A DNA stretch of 64,000 nucleotides from Pestalotiopsis fici W106-1 (Eukaryota; Ascomycota; Sordariomycetes; Amphisphaeriales; Sporocadaceae), in NCBI RefSeq assembly GCF_000516985.1, contig NW_006917093.1, positions 4,431,874 to 4,495,873 of the forward strand, written 5' to 3'. How positions within the stretch are numbered: the first letter of the stretch is position 1; each line of letters starts with the position of its first letter. Of this stretch, positions 23,895-35,714 are shown in pieces. The translations under genes and the position numbers were made by a program. The notes under the pieces are model-generated. The model was not told where the DNA came from. It saw only the letters and a program-made list of their open reading frames with translations, and did no database searches.

Positions 23895-24079
23895 TTTTAT
23901 CGGTATATAAACCGGTAATTAATATAAATAAAATATAATATTAATCGTATAATATATTAATATAAATAAAAATAAACGCTAAATATAAATAAAAATAGCA
24001 AAACGTCGATTAATAAAAAAAACCTAAATTTAGTTTATTCGTTTATATATTTTCGCTAAATCGAAAAAAATAAATTATT

Positions 24080-24840
24080 TCGCTAATTTTTTAAAGCGTT
24101 TTAGGCTATTAATAAATATAAAAGCTTCCGAATTATCGCTATTATCGTCTTTCGCTTTCGCGGCCGTACGCTTACGGGTTATACGAAAATTTAAAAGCGC
24201 GGTTTTAGGCGTTAATATTAATTTATTTTTAGCAAATTTTATTTACTTATATAACGGCGTAATTACCTTTATTAACGCCGAACCCGTAAAAGCGCGATCC
24301 GTAGCGGATTATTGCGTAATATAACGCTTAACCTCGTTTAAAACCTGCCGTTTTACGTTAAAATTATATTTTTTTTATTTTATTTATTTTAGCTTTAATA
24401 TTTTTTTAAATATTACGCAGGCGGCCCGACCCGGTTTTATCCGGGCCCGAAAAAAATTAAGCTTTATTTTTTGCTTTTTTTATAAAAAATAGCTTTTCGA
24501 GCTCGTATACCGTTAATAAAATAAATTTAATATTATTAACTTTAATTTAATTAGCGTTATCGTTTTTAAAATTTATAATTATATTTTATATTCGAATATA
24601 TTTATTAATATCGGATTAAAATTATTTATTCCGTTTAGCCTTGATTATAGCCGTTTTATTTTTAGTTAAAAATACGTTAAATAAAAGGTATATAAATAAT
24701 TTAATAGCCGATTTATTCCCCGTTAAATTAATAATAAGTATAATAAACTTAATTTATAAAATAACCGCCCGAAAAACCGTTATATCGTTTAAAAAAAGTT
24801 TATTAAAAAAAAAATATTTTAAATAATAATAGCTATTAAA
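24080..24840 (-). pseudogene. Unidentified RIP-broken reading frame
   Basis: On the minus strand a frame can be followed with only a few TAA/TAG breaks. From 24,830 downward: NDITVFRAVILYIKFII, later ELEKLFFIKKAKNKA, then SATDRAFTGSALIKVITPLY and KNKLILTPKTALLNF, ending in the acidic AKAKDDNSDNSEAF and SLKRFKKLAK. Some amino-acid blocks keep CpG-rich codons (aaacgtacggccgcgaaagc type), which survive RIP. It looks like a real former protein about 250 residues long or the tail of a longer one. I do not recognise the family. It lies upstream of the Helitron on the same strand when the Copia insertion is removed. Confidence 0.35.
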
Positions 24841-25925
24841 ATATATTTATATAATTTCGTATATATTTATTATTTAATAATATTTTTTAAGATTTTACGC
24901 TTAAAAATATAGCTTTTATATAACCCGTAATAAAAAACGTTTTTAATTATTTTTCGCCTTAATATCCGGCTAATAGGCTTTATTCGGATTCGTATAATAT
25001 ATAAAATATTATAAAATTCGCTTAAAAATAAATACCGGGAAGCTTTAAACGTTTTTTTTAATTTTATATCGCCCGTAAACTAAATTTATACCTAAATAAA
25101 AAAAAATAATTTTTTTTAGGCACGGCTTTTAAGCGACTTTTTTACGGTAAAATAAAATATAAAAAATAACGCTAAAAGGTAATTTAAAATTTTTAATTTT
25201 ATTTTATATATATAAAAAAATAATAATAAGCATAAATAGCCTTTTTTTACGTATATTTTAGGGCTTAAACGTATAATTTAAATTTTATAATTATAAATTA
25301 AACGTTAGCACCGATTTAAGGAAATCGGCAAAAAGCATATTTTAATAATAGTATATAAGCAAAAAGGATAAGCATCGTTATCGTAAAAAAAAAAATAAGG
25401 TAGGTAGGGAACGTATAGCGCAAAAAAATATAAAAAAAAAAGGAAAAAGGTTTATAAAAAAAAAATACGAAAACTAAAAAAATAAATAAAAGCCTTCCTA
25501 ATTCGCCTAAAAATAAATTTTAATTTTATTTAAATTAAATTTAAATCGTAAAATAATATAGCTTTACGAATAATTACTAAAAATTACCGTAAAAATACAC
25601 TTATTAATAAATATAAACTAAATATAATAAACGGCACGTTTTACGGCTAAAAAAATTACGCTTTAGGACTAAAAATAGCGTAAAAATAGGTTAAAAAAAT
25701 ACGCTTTTACAGCGCTATAAAAGTATTAAATTAATACCGAAAAATATAAATTTAATACGGATTAATAAATAATAGCGGAAAGCATTATTTTATTTAATGC
25801 ATTTAAATTTAAAACTGCTTTAAAAGCGTAAAAAAAATTTAAAACCGCAAAAAGCAAAACGATTAGGCCCGATTTTACTTAAATATAGCCGTATAATTAG
25901 TTAATAACGCTACGCCAAGAAATAT

Positions 25926-27151
25926 AGCCGTACACCTGGAAAACTATAGAGTATAATGCATATATTGAACTGCCATGTTACTCTAGAGCCTAGACCTGTA
26001 GGTTGTAATTCTTAGCGACCGGCTGCCTCGGAGGTGGCGTGCGTGGGGGCGGGCGCGGGGCGTTTCTGTGGACCGTCAACACTATGTGCGCCTCCCACTT
26101 ACCGGTGCAGGTGTCTAGAGCCCCATGTACGTGCCAATGGTAATCTTGAATTGGCCTTCATTTTCCATCGATATCCACGTGGATCGCGATGCTCGCATTA
26201 TTTTAATGGCAAGTATCAAATTTCCATTGTCTTTTTTGCATATCTGCACAACAAAACCCTATTTTGAGGCTCTCTGTCAATGAAATCAGGGAAGATAAGC
26301 GATAGTCCATCACCTTCCGTATCTGGTGACCTGGTCGGCTGCTATGCAGCCAGCATGGAATCCGAGATCTAATTCAAGGTCTGATTGCAGAATCGTCGGT
26401 GACTAGACCGATTGGCTACCAGGAGGACAAGCCGAACTCGGTCGTCTTTCCAAGGCCTCGGGGCGCTCATGCAACCTCATCGCGTGCTCACCTGGGCAAG
26501 AAAAAATATGGCCAAATATCGGCGCGCGTCCCAATTCGGCTCTGCCTTGGCAGGAACGCGAGTCTCTCCGGATTCAGGTACTCAGTTTGTACAAATCCCA
26601 GCTTAGTCACGGAACAAGATCACGGCTCGTCAGCTTACAGAACTAAATGCATTTCGATTTGCACCTGCGATGCTCCGAAGCTCATTGATCACATGTCTAA
26701 TATACTGTTCACGTCAGCCAGATACCAAGAGACATCTCGCTCGGCTAGAAGCAGCTGAAGATGCAATTGACAAGGTTGCTCGTATTGCGCCCCAGCGGTG
26801 AGTGAGCTGTCTATGCAGGTGTAGGATGAATATAGGTCTTGGCAGCATGTTGAAATCTGCTCATGATGACAAGCCACACGATATAGGCGTTGGCTCGGTT
26901 GACGGATGAGATGCTCGCTTAGAGCTGTGGCTCCGGACCAAGGCATTGGCGACAACAGGAAATTCACTCCATACGACTTGTCCTTGTGTTGACACGATGA
27001 CATGATTACACAGGCGGCTGTGTTTCTATAAAGAGTGCGGTCAAATCATCATGGCCGAGATGTATTGTGTCTTGTCACGTCAGGGTTTCTCTTCTTGCTT
27101 CGTCCTTCCACTCAATTACTTCGTAGTGTGAGACTTGCGGAATTTACAATA
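25926..27151. other. Intergenic, island border to oxidase gene
   Basis: 1,226 bp of normal composition. Short frames on both strands show no domain. It holds the promoter of the AA5 oxidase; the first 100 bases mark the sharp end of the RIP-affected DNA. Confidence 0.5.
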
Positions 27152-30071
27152 ATGCATGCCTCGGGGATCCTCAAGGCAATTGCCTTGGGATTAAACCTCG
27201 TCGTTGTCAAAGCCTTGACAGATTGCCCTAGTACACTATCGTATTACACAGATGCCGATGGTGCTAGATACGCAACCTGCTCCGGGACTGATCTACAAGG
27301 AACAAGCTCATTGATCACCAGTAGTGTCACTACTTCTTCAGCGTGTGCTCAGATTGTAAGTTCATATCGCCTTTTTCGATTGGGAGAAATTGGAACTGTT
27401 TAGCTTACTCAAGGACAGTGCAGCGCAAATACCACATGCACGAAAGCAGTCTATGACACGACAAACAAGAAGTGCCATATCAAAGACACCACGGCAACCT
27501 TGACCTGGGTCTCGAATACACAATTCAATGTGATATATATAAATAACACCTTTGCTGAAGGCACCATCATTGCGCGGTGTCCTTTCACAAGTACGTGCCA
27601 TAGGCGCATCATCCGGCGAATATTGAAGCGTCAAATCTAACATGCCATAAAGATACCACCTATACTGGAACGACGGGGACCTTCTCTATTTGTCCTGATA
27701 CTGATCTCCAGGGTACGAGCGCGTCAATTGTCGCAAGCATTGCAAGTCGCGAGGCATGTGCAAAGCTTTGTGACACAACCAGTGGCTGCACTCAAGCTGT
27801 GTACGACAAAACTGGGAAATATTGCCACTTGAAGGACTCTACCGGATTATTGACTGTAAGCGTTCATTGATATCCCATCCTTATCTTCGTGCTGGCGACT
27901 GCAAATGTCCAAGTCTCAGAGGAACAACAGAATGTATACAGGATCACTAACATAGTCAGTGGGTATATAACAAAAAGTACGATGTGATCAACAAGGCTGT
28001 TGCATCGACGCCCGCAACGACTGGCCAGTGGACAGATTTGATTCGCTTTCCCATCATCCCCGTGGCTGCCTATATCGTTCCCGAGGCGCCTGATACCACT
28101 AGGCTGCTGGTCTTTTCGTCTTGGGGCGCGACAACCTTTGGTGGCGCAGGAGGCTACACGCAATTCGCCGACTACAACTGGAAGACGGGAGCCATCTCGC
28201 AGCGTCAAGTATCAAACACAAACCATGACATGTTTTGTCCAGGAATGAGCCAGCTTCAAGACGGCCGCCTTGTGATCACTGGTGGTTCAGATGCAGAGAA
28301 GACGAGCATTTATGACCCCAAGACCAATGCATTCACGCGTGGACCAGATATGAATGTGAGTGATTACAAGTATTGGTTTCATGAACACTGAAGTCTTGTC
28401 TCTGGAAACTTGACCCAGTACCAAAGTTGTCTACAAATGAAAGCAAAGAAAAGGAATACAAGCTAACATTTTGACCTTGTAGGTTGCACGCGGCTAGTAA
28501 GGAACATAGCAATACTATAGAAGAAACATTCACTGACTCGGGCCGTAGCCAATCTTCAACTACCTTGTCGAATGGCAAGATCTTCACTGTGGGCGGCTCA
28601 TATTCTGGTGGTTATGGCGGTATGTTGAAATTTGCCATGATTGGCTTGACCCGAATCATGCCTCGAGAAATCAAATCGATTCTAACGTCATCTAGGCAAG
28701 GATGGAGAGGTCTACGACCCTACGGCCAACACCTGGACTCTCCTAACCGGTGCCGTGCCTGAACCAATCCTCACGGACGACCATGAAGGTGAGTATCTGA
28801 GACAACAATATATAACACGTGATTGACACATGATTTCAACAGGTATCTGGAGAGAGGACAATCACGCTTGGCTCTATGGATGGAAGAATGGCTCGGTCTT
28901 CCAGGCTGGTCCCTCCAGAACGCAGCACTGGTTCGATACCGCCGGTAATGGGTCCGTGGTGCTCGCAGCTACCCGCGATACTGACGATGCCATGTGCGCA
29001 ATCAATGTCATGTACGATGTGGGCAAGATCTTTTCAGCCGGCGGCGCGTCCGACTATGACAATAGCGCGGGATGGACATCGGCTCACATCACCACGATCA
29101 CTTCCCCGTATGTCAATGCTACCGTCGAGCGAGTGGCAGACATGGCTTGTAAGTAAATTCTTTCGCACCTGGAAACAGAAACAGAAAAAGAAATTGGGGA
29201 AAAGGCATATCACGAATCGACAAGACCCTTTCTTGCATTTTTGAAAGGATCAAGGAGCTGACAAGTAGTACCAGATGCGCGGGCCTTCGGTAATGGTGTT
29301 GTGTTGCCCGATGGAAACATCATTGTGACTGGAGGCCAGAAGACGGCTCATGTCTTCACCGACACAGACGGGGCCACCGCTGCCGAGCTCTTCAACCCTT
29401 ACACAAAGACCTGGAAAACACTAGCTAAAGCCGCCGTGGCGCGAAATTGTGAGTAAACACTAGTATTATCACTTTTTCGTCAGGTTTCCTTGAGTAGCAC
29501 AACTGCTCCGAACGTTAAGTTCTCTGGGCGCTAAAAGGACAGAATATCTTGGAAGCATCCTTCATGTCCATCATGCTAACTTTGGACCCCTCCAGATCAT
29601 AGCGTGTCACTTCTCCTCCCCGATGGGACTGTCCTCAGCGGAGGTGGCGGACTTTGCTACGTTGGTGCTCCGGGTTCGTCAGACGCCGCCTGTAACAAGG
29701 CGGTGGACCACGCCGATGCCCAGATATTCTCGCCGCCGTATCTCTTCAACTCTGACAATACCCTGGCCACACGGCCCGTCATAAGCTCTGTTTCGGCGAC
29801 TGCAGTCAAGGTCGGCGGCAGTCTGAGCGCGACCATGAGCTCCTCTACCGCGGGTGTCAAGTTTGCATTGATGCGCATTGGCAGTGTCACTCATTCTATC
29901 AATTCTGACCAACGTAGACTACCAATTTCGACGACTGTTCAAAGTGGCACACAGTACAGCTTCACTCTGGAACAGGATCCCGGTGTCCTTTTGCCTGGAT
30001 ACTACTACCTCTTTGCTCTCTCGAGCGCTGGCGTTCCCTCTGTTGCAAAGACAATACAAGTAACACTATGA
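27152..30071 (+). CDS. Secreted AA5_2 copper radical oxidase (galactose/alcohol oxidase-like) with N-terminal cysteine-rich modules
   Basis: Ten exons: 27152-27355, 27404-27590, 27653-27855, 27960-28355, 28483-28496, 28549-28619, 28696-28788, 28843-29148, 29269-29448, 29596-30071; 709 residues. A signal peptide (MHASGILKAIALGLNLVVVKA) precedes tandem cysteine-rich modules resembling PAN/Apple repeats (YTDADGARYATCSGTDLQG, CTQAVYDKTGKYCHLKD). From about residue 199 comes the Kelch propeller and C-terminal Ig-like domain. All copper-radical residues of galactose oxidase have equivalents: Cys291 (HDMFCPG), Tyr335 (ARGYQSS), Tyr552 and His553 (NYHSVS), His651 (THSINSDQRR). The tryptophan stacked on the cofactor (GGSWSGG) is Tyr353 here. 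It should oxidise a primary alcohol to aldehyde and make H2O2 outside the cell; galactose as substrate is doubtful. Exon 5 is only 14 bp. Confidence 0.9.
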
Positions 30072-30887
30072 CATGATGATTGATGGGCAATAGAAGATAG
30101 TGCCTGCCATCAAAGATAAACGAATGTTTGGACTGCAGGTAATGGCGTGGATGGGGACGGGGATGGAATACATGGTGGGAATCTGCTTTGCGTTGTACCT
30201 ATATGTAATGACTAATGAAATGAGATTACACATGATTTACGGCAAGACCAATTGCAATTGTCTTTTCTTCCAACCAGGAACTCGTCGCTGCCATCACATC
30301 GGTAATCAGATTGAAAGTTCAGCTTCCTAAGTTCCTCTGTTAAAAGTAATAGAAAGAATAAAAGATTGCATACGATGTATCGTCGTAGTGATATCATAGG
30401 GTGACAAATCTACAACGGTGCGCTTTGGAATAGTGTTCAAAAGAGTCTGGTTGTTGCCAATGTCTTATCTCCATGCAGTATGCACATTGGCCAAGACATT
30501 TGTTGCAGTACTTTGACATCCCCAAGTCTTTTGGCAAGAACTATTTGACTCTTGCATTGTGACTGCAGCAGTATTTCTTCTTTTCTTTTTTCTCCTGTCA
30601 ACTATCCTTGTTGAATTTGTCTTTTTCTTGTTGGTCCCTTGTAGGCATCTAGCCAAACAGCTGAGGCCCCCCCGCAAGCCGTCATTGGGCGGTCCAACAT
30701 TAGTCCGGATCAGCTAGAGTCCCGGGCGTACGTAGGCTAAGTAGGTACCTAACCTAGGCGGGTCAATATCTCCTCCCCTAGCCTAGTCCCCTAGCTAGAC
30801 CCTCGAGCTATCCGACACGATAATCACCAAATTCACATCTGTCATCTCCTCCCAACTCCCAACTGCGATGACCATCAGGCAATCGCA
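30072..30887. other. Intergenic, oxidase to SPF1
   Basis: 816 bp. Short overlapping frames only. Pyrimidine-rich stretches at 30,560-30,640 and 30,820-30,880 lie upstream of the SPF1 start, common in fungal housekeeping promoters. Confidence 0.5.
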
Positions 30888-33800
30888 ATGGCATTGGTGA
30901 ACAACGATCAGATCAAGAGCTCTGAGCTCTTGATTTCCTTGCCCACCTTTCGTCATTTGTACATCTGGCCTTTCGCCATCATTTGGCCAATTTTCGCCCG
31001 CTACTACCTCGACGCCGATCTCTACGAGAAGCACATTGGCGCACAGGAGTGGACTTTTGTCTGGTGCGGCACAATCATCACGGCGCAATCCCTTGTCTGG
31101 CTCAGCACGCACTGGAGTGTCAATTTGAAAGCCTCCTTCACTGCAAGCAAGGCCAAGAGCATCGAGGATGCCGAACTCATCAAAGTCATTCCTGTGGCAA
31201 ACGCTGGCACTCCAGAGATCTGCAAGCTTGAGCGTGAAAACGTCGCAGGAAAGACTAACATTTCCTTTCTCTTCCAGAAGCGCCGCTTCCTCTTCGACCC
31301 TGCTACCAAGACCTTCAGCCCTCTCGCATATGCCATCGATGCCGAACCAAAGCCGAAGCTCGACGAGTTCCAGAAGTCCAAGGGCATACCCAGCCAAGCA
31401 GAAGTGACACGTCTTGAGCAATACTATGGAACCAACACCTTCGACGTTCCGGTACCAACATTCACGGAGCTCTTCAAGGAGCATGCCGTGGCCCCATTCT
31501 TCGTGTTCCAGATTTTCTGTGTCGGCTTGTGGATGCTGGATGAATACTGGTACTACTCGCTCTTCACCCTGTTCATGCTGGTCGCCTTCGAGTCGACTGT
31601 TGTTTGGCAACGCCAGCGCACGCTCAACGAGTTCCGAGGCATGAGCATCAAGCCATACAACATGTGGGTTTATCGAGCGGGAAAGTGGACTGAAGTTCAG
31701 AGCGACAAACTGCTACCCGGTGATCTCGTGTCTGTGAGCCGCACCAAGGAGGACAGCGGTGTCGCTTGCGATATGTTGTTGGTTGAAGGAACGGCAATCG
31801 TCAACGAGGCCATGCTCTCTGGCGAGAGTACACCATTGCTCAAGGACTCGGTTCAACTGCGTCCCGCCGATGCTCACCTCGAGCCCGAGGGACTCGATAA
31901 GAATGCTTTCCTATGGGGCGGAACCAAGGTTCTACAGGTCACTCATGGAAATCCAGACGAAGAAAAGCCCAAGCTTGCTTCGGGAGTACCCACACCACCC
32001 GACAATGGAGCCATGGCTATCGTCATGAAGACCGGTTTCGAGACCTCCCAAGGCAGTCTCGTGCGCACAATGATCTACTCTACCGAGCGAGTCTCTGCCA
32101 ACAACGCCGAAGCCCTCTTCTTCATTCTGTTCCTGCTCATTTTCGCAATTGCCGCATCATGGTATGTCTGGGACGAGGGTGTTCGCAAGGATCGCAAACG
32201 GTCCAAGCTTCTGCTGGATTGTGTCTTGATCGTTACCAGCGTTGTCCCTCCCGAGCTGCCCATGGAATTGAGTTTGGCCGTCAACACTAGTCTTGCTGCC
32301 CTGGCCAAGTTGGCCATCTTCTGTACCGAGCCTTTCCGTATTCCTTTTGCTGGCCGAGTCGATGTCGCCTGTTTTGACAAGACTGGCACGCTCACCGGCG
32401 AGGACTTGGTTGTGGAAGGTATCGCTGGTCTTGGCCTGGGTCACACTGGCACAGATACTCCTGTAGAGTCTGATGGAGCCCACAGCCACATGACCCTAGT
32501 CAAAGATGCCGGTATGGAGACTACACTCGTTCTCGCCACTGCGCACGCTCTGGTGAAGCTCGACGAGGGCGACATTGTTGGTGATCCCATGGAAAAAGCT
32601 ACACTGACCTCGCTTGGTTGGGTGCTCGGAAGGAATGATGTGTTGACTGCCAAGCCGGCTGCTGCTGCTGCAGGTGGTGTTGCTGGGTCCGTCCAGGTCA
32701 AGCGCCGATTCCAATTCTCATCTGCTCTGAAACGCCAAAGCTCTGTGGCCACTATCAACGCCATGGATTCCAAGACTGGCCACAAGATGAAAGGCACATT
32801 CGTTGGTGTCAAGGGTGCTCCCGAGACTATTATGCGCATGCTCACTGTCGTACCCAAGGACTACGAGGAGACCTACAAGTACTTTACTCGCCGTGGCTCT
32901 CGTGTCCTCGCCCTGGCTTACAAGCAGCTGACAGTTGATAACGAGCTTGGATCTGGCAAGATCAATGACCTGAAGCGTGAGCTGGTGGAGGCCGACCTCA
33001 CTTTTGCCGGATTTTTGGTGCTTCAGTGTCCTCTTAAGGAAGATGCCAAGCAAGCGGTCCAGATGCTCAACGAGAGCAGCCACCGTGTGGTCATGATTAC
33101 TGGAGATAACCCCTTGACTGCCGTACATGTCGCTCGTGAGGTTGAGATTGTTGACAGAGATGTCCTGATTCTGGATGCTCCCGAGCATAACGAGGGCGGA
33201 GAGCAACTTGTCTGGAAGAGCGTGGACGACAGAGTCAGTATCGATGTCGATCCTTCAGCAGCCATTGATCCGGAAATTCTCAAGACAAAAGATATTTGTG
33301 TCACTGGCTACGCTCTGACCAAATTGAAGGACAAGGACAACCATGCGGCTTTCCGATCTCTCCTCCGCTACACCTGGGTCTACGCTCGAGTTTCTCCAAA
33401 GCAGAAGGAAGATATTCTCATTGGCATGCGAGACCTTGGCTACTACACTTTGATGGCCGGTGATGGCACCAATGATGTAGGTGCACTGAAGCAGGCCCAC
33501 ATCGGCATTGCTCTTCTCAACGGTACACAAGACGACCTCACTCGGATTGCCGAGCACGGCAGAAACACCAAGATGAAGGAAATGTACCAGAAGCAAGTGG
33601 ATCTCATGAAGCGCTTCAACCAACCCGCACCACCCGTTCCTGCCATGATTGCGCACCTGTATCCCGCCGGTCCATCTAATCCTCATCTTCAAAAGGCAAT
33701 TGAACGCGAAGCCCAGAAGAAGAAGATCACACCAGAGGAATATATCAAACTGCATGGTATTGACATGACAGAGACTGTTACAACACCCGCAGCTCAGCAG

Positions 33801-34933
33801 ATTATCAACAACGATCCCCGTCAGGCTAAACAACAAGCCGCCGCTCAAAAGGCCGCTGGCTTTGCCGACAAGTTGACTAGCGGTATGATGGATATGGAGA
33901 TGGACGATGAGCCTCCTACTCTGAAGCTTGGTGATGCTTCTGTTGCAGCACCCTTTACGAGCAAGCTCCGCAACGTCATTGCCGTGCCCAACATTATCCG
34001 ACAGGGTCGTTGCACTTTGGTTGCTACGATTCAGATGTACAAGATTCTCGCATTGAACTGCTTGATCAGTGCATACAGTTTGTCTGTGCTTTACCTTGAG
34101 GGTATCAAGTTTGGCGATGGCCAGTACACCATTAGTGGTATGCTGATGTCTGTGTGCTTCCTGTCCATCTCTCGTGCCCGTACTGTCGAAGGCTTGTCGA
34201 AGGAGCGCCCGCAACCCAACATCTTCAACTTCTACATCATTGGTTCCATCCTCGGCCAATTTGCCGTCCATATCGTTACGCTCATCTACATTGCCCGATA
34301 TTGTGAGCAGCTCGATCCGTAAGTCTAGCTCCACTGGTTTTTAATGGACCTGTCACTAACTACTTCAGACGCGGCGAGCGTGATGTCGATCTCGAAGCAG
34401 AGTTTAGCCCCTCGCTTCTCAACACTGCCGTATACCTTTTGCAACTCATCCAGCAAATTTCTACTTTTGCCGTCAACTACCAAGGTCGTCCTTTCCGTGA
34501 GTCCATTTCGGAGAATAAGGGCATGTTCTGGGGCATCATTGGTGTCACTGCAATTGCATTTTCTTGCTCAACCAAGTTCATTCCCGAGTTGAACGAAAAG
34601 ATGATGCTTGTGGACTTTTCCAACGAATTCAGTACCACCTTGACAATGGTCATGGTCCTCGACTTTGTTGGATGTTACTCGATTGAGGTCGTTTTGAAGA
34701 TGCTCTTTAGCGATTTCCACCCACGAGACATTGCCATTCGCAGAAAGGACCAGGACGAGCGCGAGAAGGCGCGCAAGGCCATTGAGATGGATGCGAAGGC
34801 CGCCGAAGATGAAAAGGCACGTCTCGCCAAGGTTGAGGAGTTTGAGAAGAAGATCGAGGAGAGACGACGCAAGATTCAGGAATGGAGTCAGGGACGTCAA
34901 CAGCAGCCGCAACCTGCTGCCGCTCTCCGCTGA
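30888..34933 (+). CDS. SPF1: P5A-type ATPase of the endoplasmic reticulum (Spf1 family)
   Basis: Two exons, 30888-34318 and 34369-34933 (50 bp intron); 1,331 residues. Motifs in order: SGESTP actuator loop, VPPELPMELSLAVN (the PPELP signature of P5A pumps in membrane helix 4), CFDKTGTLTGE with the phosphorylated Asp497, KGAPE nucleotide site, and GDGTNDVGALK. The start WPFAIIWPIFARYY shows the extra N-terminal membrane helices of P5A. The C-terminus is a charged coiled coil (EKARKAIEMDAKAAEDEKA) ending in Gln/Pro. The yeast protein removes mistargeted tail-anchored and signal proteins from the ER membrane and affects Mn2+ and sterol balance. Conserved single-copy gene in fungi; no damage seen. 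Confidence 0.95.
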
Positions 34934-35714
34934 GTGTAAACATCAAGGTGCTGAATTGCATAGACGACTAGAAAGAGCATAGAGGGATCAACGATCGCCA
35001 GCTCCAATGAACATGTATCAATAGTCATAAAAACCCCTCTCGGGAATGGACCAAGGTCCGATGTCACATTGGGTCGTTTACGACGTCTTAGAGTCGTAGA
35101 TGTATTCCAATGGGCGTAGAAATCAATCGTTTGATCAACGAGCTTTGTGGAAGCCGTATTTACTACCAATAAGTACCACCACCAGGCGATGAGTTTATTG
35201 CATTGTTGAATCTATGTACTAGAAAGGTTTGAATCACAAGACTTGTGGTATCCAGCAGAACCAAGCTTGCTATTGAGATCCAACTTCCGCAGAGAGTTTC
35301 CGCTCGGCTCAACTTCGGGTGACGCAAGCAACCGGCGCCGTATCTGACTCATAGCCTAAGGCTATTTATTAATCGAGAACACGTTGCGAGTTTTGAGAAT
35401 TATAGGAAGCATTACAAATGAGATGAAATTAGTCTTCGTATACAGATTGAGTGGACAAGTTTTGATTCTAGTATGCATTCACGGACTGGCGGTAAACGTA
35501 TAAAGTAAAGGACAGTTGCCCCTCCGTTCAACGACTAGAATTTAGACCATGTGGTAGGAGGCGCCCCCTTTATTTCAGTGAACAATTCCCAATTCTCAAT
35601 ATTGCTCAGACCACTGCCCATTATTGCGGGTTGATTTGCTTTTAATGCAGCATTTTGTCTGCCTGATTGACGGTTTTGCAATTTGATTTAACTTGGACAT
35701 TTCACAAATTGGCC
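34934..35714. other. Intergenic, SPF1 to CofD-like gene
   Basis: 781 bp with no supported gene; 3' UTR of SPF1 and promoter of the next gene. Confidence 0.5.

Larger units (their letters stand above)
9870..25925. repeat. AT-rich, RIP-mutated transposon island
   Basis: From just left of 9,870 the base composition falls abruptly from ordinary to very AT-rich and returns just as abruptly near 25,925. Inside, TpA is everywhere and CpA/TpG are scarce, yet CpG (accg, tcga, acgc) stays frequent. That is the expected result of RIP, which changes CpA to TpA on either strand. Transposon frames within it are broken almost only by TAA and TAG. No host gene can be supported anywhere in the island. Separately listed elements explain about 11 kb; the stretches 9,870-12,450, 16,700-17,296 and 23,895-25,925 are mutated beyond what I can name. 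Confidence 0.93.

Noticed and set aside
26399..26758. Plus-strand frame of 119 codons between island and oxidase gene
   Set aside because: No domain, no promoter or splice support, and composition like random coding-free DNA.
30795..31610. Minus-strand frame of 271 codons at the SPF1 5' end
   Set aside because: Antisense of the SPF1 N-terminus with no recognisable motif.
33255..34334. Minus-strand open frame of 359 codons opposite SPF1
   Set aside because: It is the antisense shadow of a conserved ATPase; no domain, and its composition follows the codon use of SPF1.
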